A DNA stretch of 64,000 nt from DASUSH01 sp963785155 (GTDB lineage Bacteria > Actinomycetota > Thermoleophilia > Solirubrobacterales > 70-9). The notes under the pieces are model-generated. The model was given only the letters and a program-made list of their open reading frames with translations, was not told the origin of the DNA and searched no databases. The position numbers and the translations under genes were made by a program. Positions within the stretch are counted from its first letter, which is position 1; each line of letters opens with the position of its first letter. Below are positions 63,244 through 64,000 of the stretch, in pieces. The stretch is from contig CAWAUB010000001.1 of NCBI GenBank assembly GCA_963785155.1, positions 62,001-126,000 on the forward strand, written 5' to 3'.

Positions 63244-64000
63244 CTACCTACCGGCGAAGGCGCTCAGGCCGGGGTAGGTGGCCCGGTCGCCGAGCTCCTC
63301 CTCGATCCGCAGGAGCTGGTTGTACTTGGCGACCCGGTCGGAGCGTGACGGGGCGCCCGTCTTGATCTGGCCGACGCCGGTCGCGACCGCGAGATCGGCG
63401 ATCGTCGTGTCCTCCGTCTCGCCGGAGCGGTGGGACATCACCGCGGCGTAGCCGGCGCCCCGGGCGATCTCGATCGCCTCGAGCGTCTCCGTCAGGGTGC
63501 CGATCTGGTTCACCTTGATCAGGATCGCGTTGCCGACGCCGAGGTCGATCCCCCGCCGCAGCCGCTCGGGGTTGGTGACGAACAGGTCGTCGCCCACCAG
63601 CTGGCAGCGACTGCCGATCCGATCGGAGAGGAGCTTCCAGCCGTCCCAGTCCTCCTCGTCCATGCCGTCCTCGATCGAGACGATCGGGAACTTCTCGGCC
63701 TGCTCGGCCCAGTAGTCGGCCATCTGCTCGGGTGACAGGGTCCGCCCCTCGCTGGCGAGCTCGTAGCCGCCGTTCTCGAAGATCTCGCTGGTCGCCGGGT
63801 CGAGGGCGATGTGGACGTCGCGGCCCGGCTCGTAGCCGGCCGCCTCGATCCCGGTGACGAGCATCTCGAGCGCCTCGGCGTTCGACTCCAGGTCGGGAGC
63901 GAACCCGCCTTCGTCGCCGCCGCCGGTGCCGAGCCCGCGGTCGTGCAGCGCCTTCTTCAGCGCATGAAACACCTCAGTGCCGACGCGGAGACCCTCCGAG
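63244..64000 (-). CDS. eno: Enolase (C-terminal part, continues past the window)
   Basis: The frame is open to the right edge (SEGLRVGTEVFHALKKAL), so about the first 170 residues are missing. Visible: GTGGGDEGGFAPDL, HIALDPATSEIF, PIVSIEDGMDEEDWDGW (metal Glu), VGDDLFVTNPERL (metal Asp), ILIKVNQIGTLTET (catalytic Lys), VMSHRSGETEDTTIADLAV, and the end QLLRIEEELG. Role: 2-phosphoglycerate to phosphoenolpyruvate. Probably the first gene of the operon leading into divIC and the glycan genes, 45 bases from divIC. Confidence 0.95.
   Translation of the reverse strand, partial: SEGLRVGTEVFHALKKALHDRGLGTGGGDEGGFAPDLESNAEALEMLVTGIEAAGYEPGRDVHIALDPATSEIFENGGYELASEGRTLSPEQMADYWAEQAEKFPIVSIEDGMDEEDWDGWKLLSDRIGSRCQLVGDDLFVTNPERLRRGIDLGVGNAILIKVNQIGTLTETLEAIEIARGAGYAAVMSHRSGETEDTTIADLAVATGVGQIKTGAPSRSDRVAKYNQLLRIEEELGDRATYPGLSAFAGR

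Overview
The window is very GC-rich, with dense genes, frequent GTG starts and 4-base start/stop overlaps. This suggests a high-GC actinobacterium. The gene set (class I DhnA-type aldolase, csrA, MpaB-type oxygenase, R2lox-type oxidase, F420 reductase-like protein, many secreted Asp/Gly-rich calcium-binding-type proteins, eno-divIC) fits Thermoleophilia/Solirubrobacterales best. That placement is inference from content, not a phylogeny.

Layout. 1-8650: a giant repeat protein open at the left edge, a secreted sulfatase, a secreted propeller protein, an MpaB oxygenase and a secreted lipase. 8.6-17.4 kb: FAD oxidoreductase, two RTX-like secreted proteins, AI-2E permease, a decayed propeller fragment beside tRNA-fMet, exopolyphosphatase and small membrane proteins. 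17.3-26.8 kb: signalling genes (GGDEF/EAL protein, hybrid histidine kinase, class III cyclase), a TPP enzyme and an S8 protease. 27-35 kb: secreted or lipoprotein genes, aldehyde dehydrogenase, F420-type reductase, thiamine-binding protein, MFS permease and an acyl-CoA carboxyltransferase split at a small palindrome. 35.2-49.6 kb: tRNA-Leu, a sigma factor fused to a zinc-finger/membrane tail, R2lox oxidase, tandem glycosidase-like genes, epimerase, acetyltransferase, methyltransferase, a rhomboid-fold protein lacking catalytic residues, YbdK, aldolase, nuclease and csrA.

49.6-64 kb is one leftward, mostly translationally coupled unit: eno, divIC, three polytopic GT-C-like proteins, two related sulfotransferases, a GT-B-like glycosyltransferase, an unknown gene, a third sulfotransferase and a flippase. 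Its content predicts assembly and export of a sulfated surface glycan. With the sulfatase, the glycosidase-like pair and the Ca-binding-type proteins, cell-surface biology dominates the window.

Two genome-level features need care. First, many genes that align well end to end are broken by single-base shifts, mostly one extra base in G/C-rich runs. I read most as consensus errors and annotate across them. Second, three families of GC-rich palindromes occur, several inside coding sequences at loop or domain boundaries. They are the least explained structure here.
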